Below are positions 42,721 through 51,331 of a stretch of 54,030 bases of DNA, piece by piece; the first letter of the stretch is position 1; each line of letters begins with the position of its first letter. Below the pieces are notes generated by a model. That model was not told the DNA's origin. It was given only the letters and a program-made list of their open reading frames with translations, and searched no databases. This DNA comes from Saprospiraceae bacterium UBA7328 (GTDB lineage Bacteria > Bacteroidota > Bacteroidia > Chitinophagales > Saprospiraceae), in NCBI GenBank assembly GCA_002471345.1, contig DKPS01000012.1, positions 1 through 54,030 on the forward strand, given 5' to 3'. Position numbers and translations under genes: made by a program.

Positions 42721-43218
42721 CTAGCTTTTTATTTTGTCAATTTTTTTATCTAGAAGAACAATCTTGTCTGAAATGGATTTCATTTCTGATAAGATATTTT
42801 GAATATCTGATCTAGAAGCTGTTCTCCAAGAGTCAATTTCTAATTTTTGTCCAATTTCTTCGCCTACATCAGTGAGTTGTTCCTTAATATTTGCTACTTG
42901 TGCTTGTGGATCTTTGATAGTCTCCATCATCATCTTTGGAGCGTTTTTGGCCATTTTTTTCCAAATGTCAAAACTTTTACTCAAGAGCCCGTCTTGTTCT
43001 TCTTTAGTCTTATGTGAAGTGGATGAAAGTGTCAGTGAAGTGAGATTTTCTTGAATAAATGATAATGCGTCCTCAAGTTCTGAGAAGTTTTTCTCTTTTC
43101 CACCTTGTATATGGGAGATTTTACCTCTCCATTGTACATTTTCTTCACCTGTATTATCCTCAAAAAATTGTTGGGTGAATCGTATCATAAAAGAGGCAGT
43201 ATTTTTATTATCAGGCAT
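42721..43218 (-). CDS. Unknown protein linked to granule regulator
   Basis: I do not recognise this 165-residue cytoplasmic protein. The N-terminal 60 residues hold a compact domain (SFMIRFTQQFFED; VQWRGKISHIQGGKEKNFSELEDALSFIQENL). A middle helix rich in K/M follows (FDIWKKMAKNAPKMMMETIKDP), and the C-terminus is a coiled coil (IQNILSEMKSISDKIVLLDKKIDKI). The amphipathic helices recall phasins or granule-associated regulators. It is the first gene of a two-gene operon with the SARP-like regulator, so a role in sensing or coating granules is plausible but inferred. Confidence 0.6.
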   Translation of the reverse strand: MPDNKNTASFMIRFTQQFFEDNTGEENVQWRGKISHIQGGKEKNFSELEDALSFIQENLTSLTLSSTSHKTKEEQDGLLSKSFDIWKKMAKNAPKMMMETIKDPQAQVANIKEQLTDVGEEIGQKLEIDSWRTASRSDIQNILSEMKSISDKIVLLDKKIDKIKS

Positions 43219-43260
43219 GATCGAAATTTAGCGTTTAAGTTAAGAAGATAATTTAAATCA

Positions 43261-43298
43261 AAAAATCGCCGACATATCTAATAATGTCGACGATTTTT
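43261..43298 (-). terminator. Strong bidirectional-type terminator
   Basis: AAAAATCGCCGACAT (43261-43275) pairs with ATGTCGACGATTTTT (43284-43298), one mismatch in 15, loop of 8 bases. On the minus strand it ends in a T-run and lies 22 bases after the stop of the TonB receptor gene; it separates that gene from the granule-regulator operon. Confidence 0.85.
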
Positions 43299-43320
43299 GG
43301 CATTTATTTATTGAGTCTTT

Positions 43321-46300
43321 CTATTTGAAAATATACCTCAAGCCAATTTGTGCTTGCCATCTGCTGTTCAACCCGAAATCATTAAAGAAAGTAGATGTTT
43401 GTGCTTGATTAAAAGTGTATACCGGAGAATCACCTGAAGCATTCACTGCAATTGGTTGCGCCAATCCAGTAGTGGTAGCTCGTTGTCTTACTCCCCATGA
43501 ACTACTTATCAAATTTCCAATATTTAGTACATCAAGACTAATTTGAAACTTATTTCCATCAGATATACCCACATCTTGTAGTATTCTTAAATCCCATTGA
43601 GAATACAATGGGGACAGTGCTCCATATCTCTCAGCATATTCTCCTCTTTTTTCAGAAAGATAACCGTCCTGGGCAATGTATGATTTGAAAGCTGATCTTT
43701 GAGATGCTTGGCTGGAATTATCTCCAGAAAATGTCATTAGATCAATTTCTCCGTCAGTAGGAATATAGAGAAGATCATTTAATACTGATCCATCATTGTT
43801 AATATCACCAGCATATACATAGCTATACCTTCCTCCTTTTGCATATTCTGCAAATAGACTCACTGTTGTCGCTAATCTAGTACCATATTCAAATTTCTTT
43901 GAGAAAGCTCCAATTAATCTGTGTTGATTACCATACAAAGAATTGGCTAAATCTGCTTGGTTTGTATGACTGATATTCGCTGGATTACGATCATAAGCAT
44001 CTGATGAAATTTCTGCATCAATAGAATTTACTTCTTCAGCTTTCAAGTAATTATAGCCTATCATAGCGAAGTTGTTGCCCCATGATCTTTGCATTTGAAA
44101 CGATGCATTGAAGGAATACCCTTTTGTTGTATTAGTGAAAACATATGCGTTTGTAGATCCTCCAAAAGGTCCCTGAGCTCTATCTTCAGCTCTATAAACA
44201 GGCCTATTATCTACTCCGGATAGTGTTCCACCTGGTAGTCTCAATCCTTGATTTTGTACCATCTGAGCTTGGAGGTCTTTGGTATAAAGTAGGTCTACCG
44301 TTCCTGTCCATTCTCCAATTTTAGTATCATATCCTAGACTTGTTCTCCAGACTTGTGGAAATTTGAAGTCTGGATCTGTCATATTATAGAAGAAGAAGTC
44401 TGGGTTAGCCACTTGATTACCAATCCACACTGCAGGAAACCTTCCTGCGAATAGGCCTGTTCCACCTCTCAGTTGAGTAGTTCTATCTCCATTCATATCG
44501 TAGTTAAAACCGATTCTTGGATTTATTAGAATATTGCCAGTTGGAAGGTCTGTATGGTTGTATTGTACTGCATCACCATCAGCATTGTAATAAGTTACAT
44601 CAGGGGCATATACACCACCAGCCGAAATGTCGCCTCCTTTTCTATCGATATTTTCCTGAATTAAATCAGCAGTGTTGAAATATAAAGGTAGATCAAATCG
44701 AAGGCCAAATGTTAATGACAATTGATCATTGGCTTGTATTTCGTCCTGAATGTAAGCTGACCATTGTCCTAAATTTGTTTCTGCAAGAGCCCATGAGTCA
44801 TTAGAATTATTATTGGAAAAGGCATCTCTAGCTGCTAGAACCTCACCTACAAAATCAGCAGATCTTATTAAATCAGGGGCATCAGCTATATCTACACCTG
44901 GAAAGAATACTCTAAACCCATATGATGTTAAATTGAAAGAATTATCAAAATTAAACCTTTCAAAAGCAGTTCCGAATGTCCAAGTATGCTTTCCAGCATA
45001 TAAATTGAAAATGTTTTTAACCTGAAGTACATCTTGTCCAAGTACATTATTAACTGAGAATGGCTCATGACCCGCAATAATGTAATTGATACCATCTTTT
45101 GCAATGTTTAATACAGGAAATGGTTCAGAAAAAGGATCTCTGTGATCTCTAAAAGAGGTGTAACCTATTTGCAGGTTATTTGCCATATTGTCTCCTAAAA
45201 TGGATTTGAGTTCTACAATACCAGAATTGATTTTATTATTGATTCTATAGCCACTATTTTGAAATTGTAAGGTGATATTATCAGGACCTCTTCTACCGAT
45301 AGCAGATGGATGTGCAGGTTGTTCTTTAAATGCATCAAGGAAATTATACGTTGCGGATAAAGTGTGATTCTTATTTAAGTTAAAATCTAATTTTATCAAT
45401 GCTTTCGTATTATCACTATTGTATCTAAAATTTGAGAATGCACCTGTCTCATAATTATGTTCAGATCTGAGCAAATCAGAAATCATTTGCATATCACTTG
45501 CTAAAACTCTAGATTCATTGCTTGCCCCCGATCCGGAATTTGGTTCAAATAAAGAACCTAAATCTGATCGCTTTGTAACTTCAAGGTTAGCAAAGAAGAA
45601 AACTTTGTTTTGCACAATAGGCCCTCCTACTGCAAATCCGTACTGAGTAGATGAAAGATCACCTTTTGGAACATCAGTTCCATCTACTTTTCCACCTGTC
45701 ATTCCACTATTTCTAAAAAAACCATATGCCGTTCCTTCAAAATTGTTTGTACCTGATTTTGTTACAGCGTTCACACTTGCCCCTGTAAATCCAGATTGGG
45801 TAACATCATATGGAGCAATGTTTACACTTATTTGATCTATAGCATCTAGGGAAACAGGCTGAGCATCAGATTGTCCTCCAGGAGTTGCAGCATCGAGACC
45901 AAAAGGATTATTAAATATTGTACCATTTAGACTGTAGTTGTTAAATTGATCATTTCTTCCGGCAAATGAACCACCTTCTGCAGACATAGGATTGAGTCTC
46001 GTGTAATCATCAGCTGATCTTGATATAGTGGGCAGATTTTGAAGCTGATCTCTTCCAATTGTGGTAGATGCACCGGTCTTATCACCATTAAGAATGGGAT
46101 CTGTAATTCCTATAATTACTACTTCATCTACAGTAACCCCTTCGGTCTTAAGTTCTATATTGAGATTCAATTTTTGACCTAATGAAAGAAAAATATCTTC
46201 TTGAACATCGCTTGAGTATCCAAGAAAACTAGTTTCTATTCTATATGGTCCACCTACCCTCATATTAGGTATGTTATATGTGCCATTATCAAGAGTGGAC

Positions 46301-46467
46301 ACACCATAAAACGTACCTGATGGAACATGAGTAGCTGTTACAGTCGCTCCAATTAATGATGCATCATCAGCACTAAATATTTTACCAGTCATACTTGCTG
46401 TGGTAATTTGAGCATTTGCATTAATGCATAGCATCAGAGCAAATATTAAAATGAGACAATTTTTCAA
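43321..46467 (-). CDS. Oar-like TonB-dependent outer-membrane receptor
   Basis: A 1048-residue receptor of the Oar type: signal peptide (LILIFALMLCINANAQ), carboxypeptidase-D-like domain (about 25-105; MTGKIFSADDASLIGATVTA), the DEVVIIGITDP segment, plug (NQFNNYSLNGTIFNNPFGLD-type; VTQSGFTGASVNAVTKSGTN) and a large barrel ending RYIFK. The substrate is unknown; Oar proteins are surface transporters also linked to protease export. I put the start at the TTG at 46467: a longer TTG start at 46515 would place the -7 box TACCTTTG inside the coding region and weaken the signal peptide. No SusD partner lies beside it. Confidence 0.9.
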   Translation of the reverse strand: MKNCLILIFALMLCINANAQITTASMTGKIFSADDASLIGATVTATHVPSGTFYGVSTLDNGTYNIPNMRVGGPYRIETSFLGYSSDVQEDIFLSLGQKLNLNIELKTEGVTVDEVVIIGITDPILNGDKTGASTTIGRDQLQNLPTISRSADDYTRLNPMSAEGGSFAGRNDQFNNYSLNGTIFNNPFGLDAATPGGQSDAQPVSLDAIDQISVNIAPYDVTQSGFTGASVNAVTKSGTNNFEGTAYGFFRNSGMTGGKVDGTDVPKGDLSSTQYGFAVGGPIVQNKVFFFANLEVTKRSDLGSLFEPNSGSGASNESRVLASDMQMISDLLRSEHNYETGAFSNFRYNSDNTKALIKLDFNLNKNHTLSATYNFLDAFKEQPAHPSAIGRRGPDNITLQFQNSGYRINNKINSGIVELKSILGDNMANNLQIGYTSFRDHRDPFSEPFPVLNIAKDGINYIIAGHEPFSVNNVLGQDVLQVKNIFNLYAGKHTWTFGTAFERFNFDNSFNLTSYGFRVFFPGVDIADAPDLIRSADFVGEVLAARDAFSNNNSNDSWALAETNLGQWSAYIQDEIQANDQLSLTFGLRFDLPLYFNTADLIQENIDRKGGDISAGGVYAPDVTYYNADGDAVQYNHTDLPTGNILINPRIGFNYDMNGDRTTQLRGGTGLFAGRFPAVWIGNQVANPDFFFYNMTDPDFKFPQVWRTSLGYDTKIGEWTGTVDLLYTKDLQAQMVQNQGLRLPGGTLSGVDNRPVYRAEDRAQGPFGGSTNAYVFTNTTKGYSFNASFQMQRSWGNNFAMIGYNYLKAEEVNSIDAEISSDAYDRNPANISHTNQADLANSLYGNQHRLIGAFSKKFEYGTRLATTVSLFAEYAKGGRYSYVYAGDINNDGSVLNDLLYIPTDGEIDLMTFSGDNSSQASQRSAFKSYIAQDGYLSEKRGEYAERYGALSPLYSQWDLRILQDVGISDGNKFQISLDVLNIGNLISSSWGVRQRATTTGLAQPIAVNASGDSPVYTFNQAQTSTFFNDFGLNSRWQAQIGLRYIFK

Positions 46468-46767
46468 AGTAGTTTTTTCAATAAATAATAATGCAAAGGT
46501 ACATGCAAAAAACAAATTGTTAATATTTTAATATCAACAGTGAAAGTAGTGCGTAAAATATTCAAGTCTGAAAAATAATAATTTACAGAATTGATATTCA
46601 AGACAGATATTTATCCTTAAATGTTGATCTGAAATGATATCGATAGAAAATTGATGAACTTATCAAATCAGAGGGGATTGAAATATGATACTATTTTATT
46701 TAGCTCTTCTAATACCAAGTTAACTCAGTCTCCAACATTTAGTTCTATCTTTTCACCTCGCTAAAAG
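46468..46767. other. Divergent intergenic region (300 bp)
   Basis: This region lies between the Oar-like receptor and the dehydratase-like gene. On the minus strand it contains the exact -7 match TACCTTTG for the receptor at 46494-46501. It is AT-rich, with no ORF, RNA gene or stable hairpin that I can see. Confidence 0.6.
46494..46501 (-). promoter_or_regulatory. -7 box TACCTTTG of the Oar-like receptor
   Basis: Reads TACCTTTG on the minus strand, an exact TAnnTTTG match 26 bp upstream of the TTG start at 46467, implying a short leader. No TTG at the -33 distance. Confidence 0.5.
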
Positions 46768-48294
46768 ATGCAGAAGAAAATGAAGAAAATAGTCACAGGA
46801 GAAGATTATGTCAATTCTTTGAGAAATCGAAAACTGAATATTTATTTACTTGGAGAAAAGGTAGATAACTATGTAGACCATCCTACGATTAGACCATCTA
46901 TAAATGCTCTTGCTAAAACCTATGACTTAGCGGTAGAAAACCCTGATTTAGCTTCAGTTATCTCACCTCTAACCGGTCAAAGAATAAGTAGGTTTTTGCA
47001 TGTTTCCGAGAGTGCTGAGGATCTTGTGATGCAAAATAAGATGCAAAGAAAATTAGGTCAACTTACTGGTACATGTTTTCAAAGGTGTGTTGGGATGGAC
47101 GCTTTCAATGCTTTGCATTCTACGACATTTGAAATTGATGACAAGTATGGGACAAATTATCATCAGAAACTTATATCCTTCTTAACTGAAATGCATAAGT
47201 ATAATTATGTAGTTGGTGGAGCAATGACAGATGTAAAAGGTGATAGAGGACTTCCTCCTCATGCTCAAGAGGATCAAGATATGTATGTGAGGGTGTCAAA
47301 AAGATCAGATAAGGGAGTTTACATTACAGGTGCTAAAGCTCATCAGACTGGATGTATAAATTCTCATTGGATGATTGTGATGCCTACGATTAGACTTCAA
47401 GAGGAGGATAAAGAATTTGCAATTATTGGAGCTGTACCTGTTGATGCTGATGGTATTACTTATATCTATGGTAGACAAAGTTGTGATAGAAGAAGTATGG
47501 AGGGTGGAGATATAGACGTTGGAAATGCCCAATATGGAGGACAAGAAGCAATGGTCATTTTTGAAGATGTGTTCATTTCAAATGATCACATTTTCATGGA
47601 TGGTGAGTATGATTTTGCCTCTTTGCTGGTAGAAAGATTTACCAATTATCATAGGAGAAGTTATGTCTGCAAGAGCGGAGTAGGGGATGTGCTAATTGGA
47701 GCGGCAGGAGCAATAGCCGATATGAATGGTGTTCCCAAAGCATCACACATTAAGGACAAGTTAGTAGAGATGACGCACCTTAATGAGACGATCTATGCCA
47801 CTGGAATAGCTGCATCTTACCAAGGTTATGAAATGAAATCTGGATGTTATATGTGCGATCCAATGCTAGCTAATGTATGTAAACATCATGTTACTAAACT
47901 TCCATATGATATAAGTCGATTAGCTCAGGATTTAGGAGGAGGGCTGGTAGCAACAATGCCTTCCGAGAAGGATTTGAATCATCCTGAAATTGGGAAGCTT
48001 GTAAAGAAATATCTTAAGGGAAAAGCAGATGTGAGCACAGAAGATAGAATGCGCATTCTGAGATTAATCGAAAATATGACTTTGGGAAGGAATGCAGTAG
48101 GATATCTTACTGAGAGTATGCATGGAGCTGGATCTCCCCAAGCACAAAGAATACAAATTTCAAGAATGGCGCAAATGGAATACAAAAAAAGATTAGCCAA
48201 GATACTTGCAGGAATAAGAATCAAAGAGAATAAAGAAAATATAGTGGAAGAAATGGGTGGCTACTTTGCTAGAGTATTCAAAGTAATCAAGTAA
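46768..48294 (+). CDS. 4-hydroxybutyryl-CoA dehydratase-like flavoprotein
   Basis: A 508-residue member of the 4-hydroxyphenylacetate hydroxylase/4-hydroxybutyryl-CoA dehydratase family. The dehydratase branch carries a [4Fe-4S] cluster and FAD and acts on CoA esters. Here the cluster-type residues are Cys103 and Cys107 (TGTCFQRCVGMD), His295 and Cys301 (YHRRSYVCKSG). In the Clostridium enzyme I recall ligands at C99, C103, H292 and C299, so the His-Cys spacing here is one residue shorter. Other conserved blocks are TDVKGDRGLPPHAQ, ITGAKAHQTG and LGGGLVATMPSEKD. The neighbouring carboxyltransferase supports a CoA-ester substrate. It may be a dehydratase or vinylacetyl-CoA isomerase for a related acyl-CoA. 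Confidence 0.82.
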   Translation: MQKKMKKIVTGEDYVNSLRNRKLNIYLLGEKVDNYVDHPTIRPSINALAKTYDLAVENPDLASVISPLTGQRISRFLHVSESAEDLVMQNKMQRKLGQLTGTCFQRCVGMDAFNALHSTTFEIDDKYGTNYHQKLISFLTEMHKYNYVVGGAMTDVKGDRGLPPHAQEDQDMYVRVSKRSDKGVYITGAKAHQTGCINSHWMIVMPTIRLQEEDKEFAIIGAVPVDADGITYIYGRQSCDRRSMEGGDIDVGNAQYGGQEAMVIFEDVFISNDHIFMDGEYDFASLLVERFTNYHRRSYVCKSGVGDVLIGAAGAIADMNGVPKASHIKDKLVEMTHLNETIYATGIAASYQGYEMKSGCYMCDPMLANVCKHHVTKLPYDISRLAQDLGGGLVATMPSEKDLNHPEIGKLVKKYLKGKADVSTEDRMRILRLIENMTLGRNAVGYLTESMHGAGSPQAQRIQISRMAQMEYKKRLAKILAGIRIKENKENIVEEMGGYFARVFKVIK

Positions 48295-48408
48295 TTATTT
48301 ATCAAAATGCATTAAAAAACGTCACATTTCCTATTGCTGATTGGTAAGAGTAAGGAATAATGAATTTGAAATTCTTACCTTTTGTGCCACAAGTATGAAA
48401 TTGTTTTT

Positions 48409-49722
48409 ATGAGCCAATCTAGTTCTTCTTCTGATCCTATTTTTTCTAATAAGTACAAAGGGTATATTCTTTTGGTTTTGACAGGTGTTTATACCTTCAA
48501 CTTTTTAGATCGACAACTGCTGGTAATTTTACAAGAATCCATCAAAGCAGAATTGGGTCTTTCGGATACTCAACTTGGTGCTCTTACTGGATTGATGTTT
48601 GCCGCATTTTATGTCATTTTAGGCATTCCAATAGCTAGATGGGCTGATAAGAGCAATAGAAAAAATATAGTGGCTGGTTCTCTGGCCATTTGGAGTCTCA
48701 TGACAGCACTTTCAGGATTTGTCACAAACTACTTCCAATTAGCTCTTGCGAGGCTTGGGGTGGGAGTAGGAGAGGCTGGAGGAAGTCCTCCTTCACATTC
48801 TATCATATCAGATTATTTTCCTCCAGATAAGCGTGCAACTGCTCTCTCTGTATATTCTATGGGAATATATATCGGTATTTTATTCGGGTATGCGTTAGGA
48901 GGTTGGATTGATGAGAATTATGGATGGCGTGTGGCTTTCATGGCGATTGGAATACCTGGGATTATATATGCTTTAGTCTTGTTCTTCACAGTAAAAGAGC
49001 CACCCAAAGGTCATTCTGACCCTCAAGCTTTAAAAACAACAGAAGAATCCTCGTTTTGGGATGTCATTTGGCTTTTGCTTTCTAAAAAATCTTTTGTCTT
49101 TTTAGCCTTAGGTTGTGGTCTTCATACTTTTGGTACTTATGGAGTAGGTAACTGGTTTGCTCCTTTTCTAGCCAGAGTTCATGAAATGCCAATTTCCGAA
49201 ATTGGATTAGCCTTAGGTCTAGTGACTGGATTGGGAGGAATGCTGGGAACTTTTGGAGGAGGTTTTCTTTCAGATTTTATGGTTAAAAAGGATGTTCGCT
49301 TTTATTTCTGGATTCCAATTGTAGCAGGAATCATTAATTTGCCATTTGCTCTTCTATCGTTTTTCTCTCCTAATACAACCCTTGTTATTGGTTTGCATTT
49401 CTTTACAGCTTTGTTTACTGCTGTGTTTTTAGCTCCTTGTTTAGCAGCTACTCATAATCTGGTAGATGCAAAGAAAAGAGCATTAGCTTCTGCAATTTTG
49501 TTTCTGATTTTAAATGCGATAGGATTAGGATTGGGGCCATTGTTAATCGGATATGTCAGCGATCTTTTATCTCCACAATATGGTGCCGAATCTCTTAGGT
49601 ATGCTTTCTGCATTACCCTTGTGACAGGAGTTGTTGCAATGATATTTTTTCTGCTTGCTGCAAAACATTATAAAGCCGAAAGTGAAGTGTTAATCGCACA
49701 TATTGATTCTCAATCTATATAA
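48409..49722 (+). CDS. MFS transporter (spinster-like)
   Basis: A 437-residue, about 12-helix inner-membrane transporter. The N-terminal FNFLDRQLLVILQESIKAELGLSDTQLG and LGIPIARWADKSNRKNI (MFS loop 2-3) followed by ARLGVGVGEAGGSPPSHSIISDYFP are typical of the spinster-like and related organic-acid/lipid MFS branch. It probably imports the acid that the flanking CoA-ester enzymes process. The ATG at 48409 is preferred over a TTG at 48382. The carboxyltransferase gene starts 17 bp after its stop. Confidence 0.85.
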   Translation: MSQSSSSSDPIFSNKYKGYILLVLTGVYTFNFLDRQLLVILQESIKAELGLSDTQLGALTGLMFAAFYVILGIPIARWADKSNRKNIVAGSLAIWSLMTALSGFVTNYFQLALARLGVGVGEAGGSPPSHSIISDYFPPDKRATALSVYSMGIYIGILFGYALGGWIDENYGWRVAFMAIGIPGIIYALVLFFTVKEPPKGHSDPQALKTTEESSFWDVIWLLLSKKSFVFLALGCGLHTFGTYGVGNWFAPFLARVHEMPISEIGLALGLVTGLGGMLGTFGGGFLSDFMVKKDVRFYFWIPIVAGIINLPFALLSFFSPNTTLVIGLHFFTALFTAVFLAPCLAATHNLVDAKKRALASAILFLILNAIGLGLGPLLIGYVSDLLSPQYGAESLRYAFCITLVTGVVAMIFFLLAAKHYKAESEVLIAHIDSQSI

Positions 49723-49739
49723 TAATATCCAACGAAGTT

Positions 49740-51317
49740 ATGGCGAAGAGAGAAAAGAAAGACTTAGACCCTTATGTGAAAGAACTTCTAGAGAGGAAAC
49801 GATTTTTGAACGATGCTTCGAGATCTGAAGCTGTAAATAAAAGACATTCTAAAGGTGGAAGAACCGCAAGAGAAAATGTGAAGGATTTAGTCGACGAAGG
49901 AACTTTCTTAGAATACGGTTCACTTACTGTTGCTGCGCAAAGAACGCGTAGAACGATGGAGGATCTGATGAAGAATACTCCTGCTGATGGCTTAATAGCA
50001 GGTGTAGGATCAATTAATGGAGCATTTTTTCCTCAAGAAAGAAGCCAATGTGCTGTACTAAGCTACGACTACACTGTCCTTGCAGGAACTCAAGGTGCTT
50101 TTAATCATAAAAAAACAGATAGACTTCTTCAGATTGTAAATGAAACCAATATTCCAATCATATTTTTTGTGGAAGGAGGAGGAGGTCGACCTGGAGATGT
50201 AGATATGGACTTGGTGCATCTTGGAGGACTGGATATTAAGACTTTTAGTGGATATGCTAGACTTAATGGGCAAGTACCAAGAGTTGCCATAGTATCAGGA
50301 TACTGCTTTGCAGGAAATGCTGCTTTAGCAGGTTGTTCTGATGTGATTATAGCGACAGAGAATATCTCGTTAGGAATGGGTGGGCCAGCTATGATAGAGG
50401 GTGGAGGCCTCGGTAGGTTTCATCCAAAAGATGTTGGGCCTATCCAAATGCAACGTGAAAATGGGGTTGTAGACATTGCAGTGAAAGATGAAATAGAAGC
50501 GGTTTCTACAGCAAAAAAATACATTTCCTATTTTCAAGGATCATTAAAAGATTGGAATTGTAACAACCAAGAGAGTCTTCGAGACCTAATACCTCAGGAT
50601 AGAAAATATGCTTATAATATTAGGAAAATTATTCACTCCTTGTGCGACACAGATAGTGCTATGGAGCTGCGATCTGATTTCGGAAGAAATATGTTCACAG
50701 GGTTCATCAGGATTGAAGGCCATCCTTTTGGCCTTATCGCCAATGACTCAAGGCATTTAGGCGGAGCTATTGATTCTGATGCTTCGGATAAAGCAGCAAG
50801 GTTTATGCAATTATGTGATGCATTTGGGATACCTATCGTTTCTTTGTGTGATGCTCCAGGATTTATGGTCGGCCCAGATCATGAAAAATCTGGATTAGTA
50901 AGACATACCTCAAGAATGTTTTTAGTTGGAGCACACCTTGATGTTCCTTTTATGTGTATAGTGCTAAGAAAAGCTTATGGATTAGGGGCAATGGCGATGG
51001 CAGGAGGAGGATTCCATGATTCAATTTTTACGGTCTCATGGCCTAGTGGAGAATTTGGGGCAATGGGTATAGAAGGAGCGGTAAAGCTTGGTTTTTCAAA
51101 AGAACTTGCAGCAGTGAAAAATGTAAAAGCCAAACAAGAACTCTACGAAAAATTTGTTGCCGAAGCTTATCAGAAAGGAAAAGCTATTAATGCAGCATCT
51201 TTTTTAGAATTTGATGAAGTTATAGATCCAAAGGATACTAGAAAATGGATTATGAAAGGATATCATATAACAAAGCACAAAAGAAAAAAAAGAAAGAAAT
51301 TTATTGATGCCTTCTAA
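49740..51317 (+). CDS. Acyl-CoA carboxylase, carboxyltransferase (beta) subunit
   Basis: A 525-residue biotin-dependent carboxyltransferase with both crotonase-like halves: the N-terminal acyl-CoA site (VEGGGGRPGD; VSGYCFAGNAALAGCSDV; MGGPAMIEGGGLGRFHP) and the C-terminal biotin site (FGLIANDSRHLGGAID; LCDAPGFMVGPDHEKSG; RKAYGLGAMAMAGGG; WPSGEFGAMGIEGAVKLG). It resembles propionyl-/methylcrotonyl-CoA carboxylase beta subunits. No biotin carboxylase or biotin carrier gene is adjacent, so it must use subunits encoded elsewhere. With the dehydratase-like enzyme and transporter it forms a probable acid or CoA-ester catabolic operon. Confidence 0.9.
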   Translation: MAKREKKDLDPYVKELLERKRFLNDASRSEAVNKRHSKGGRTARENVKDLVDEGTFLEYGSLTVAAQRTRRTMEDLMKNTPADGLIAGVGSINGAFFPQERSQCAVLSYDYTVLAGTQGAFNHKKTDRLLQIVNETNIPIIFFVEGGGGRPGDVDMDLVHLGGLDIKTFSGYARLNGQVPRVAIVSGYCFAGNAALAGCSDVIIATENISLGMGGPAMIEGGGLGRFHPKDVGPIQMQRENGVVDIAVKDEIEAVSTAKKYISYFQGSLKDWNCNNQESLRDLIPQDRKYAYNIRKIIHSLCDTDSAMELRSDFGRNMFTGFIRIEGHPFGLIANDSRHLGGAIDSDASDKAARFMQLCDAFGIPIVSLCDAPGFMVGPDHEKSGLVRHTSRMFLVGAHLDVPFMCIVLRKAYGLGAMAMAGGGFHDSIFTVSWPSGEFGAMGIEGAVKLGFSKELAAVKNVKAKQELYEKFVAEAYQKGKAINAASFLEFDEVIDPKDTRKWIMKGYHITKHKRKKRKKFIDAF

Positions 51318-51331
51318 ATTTACTAAAATAT

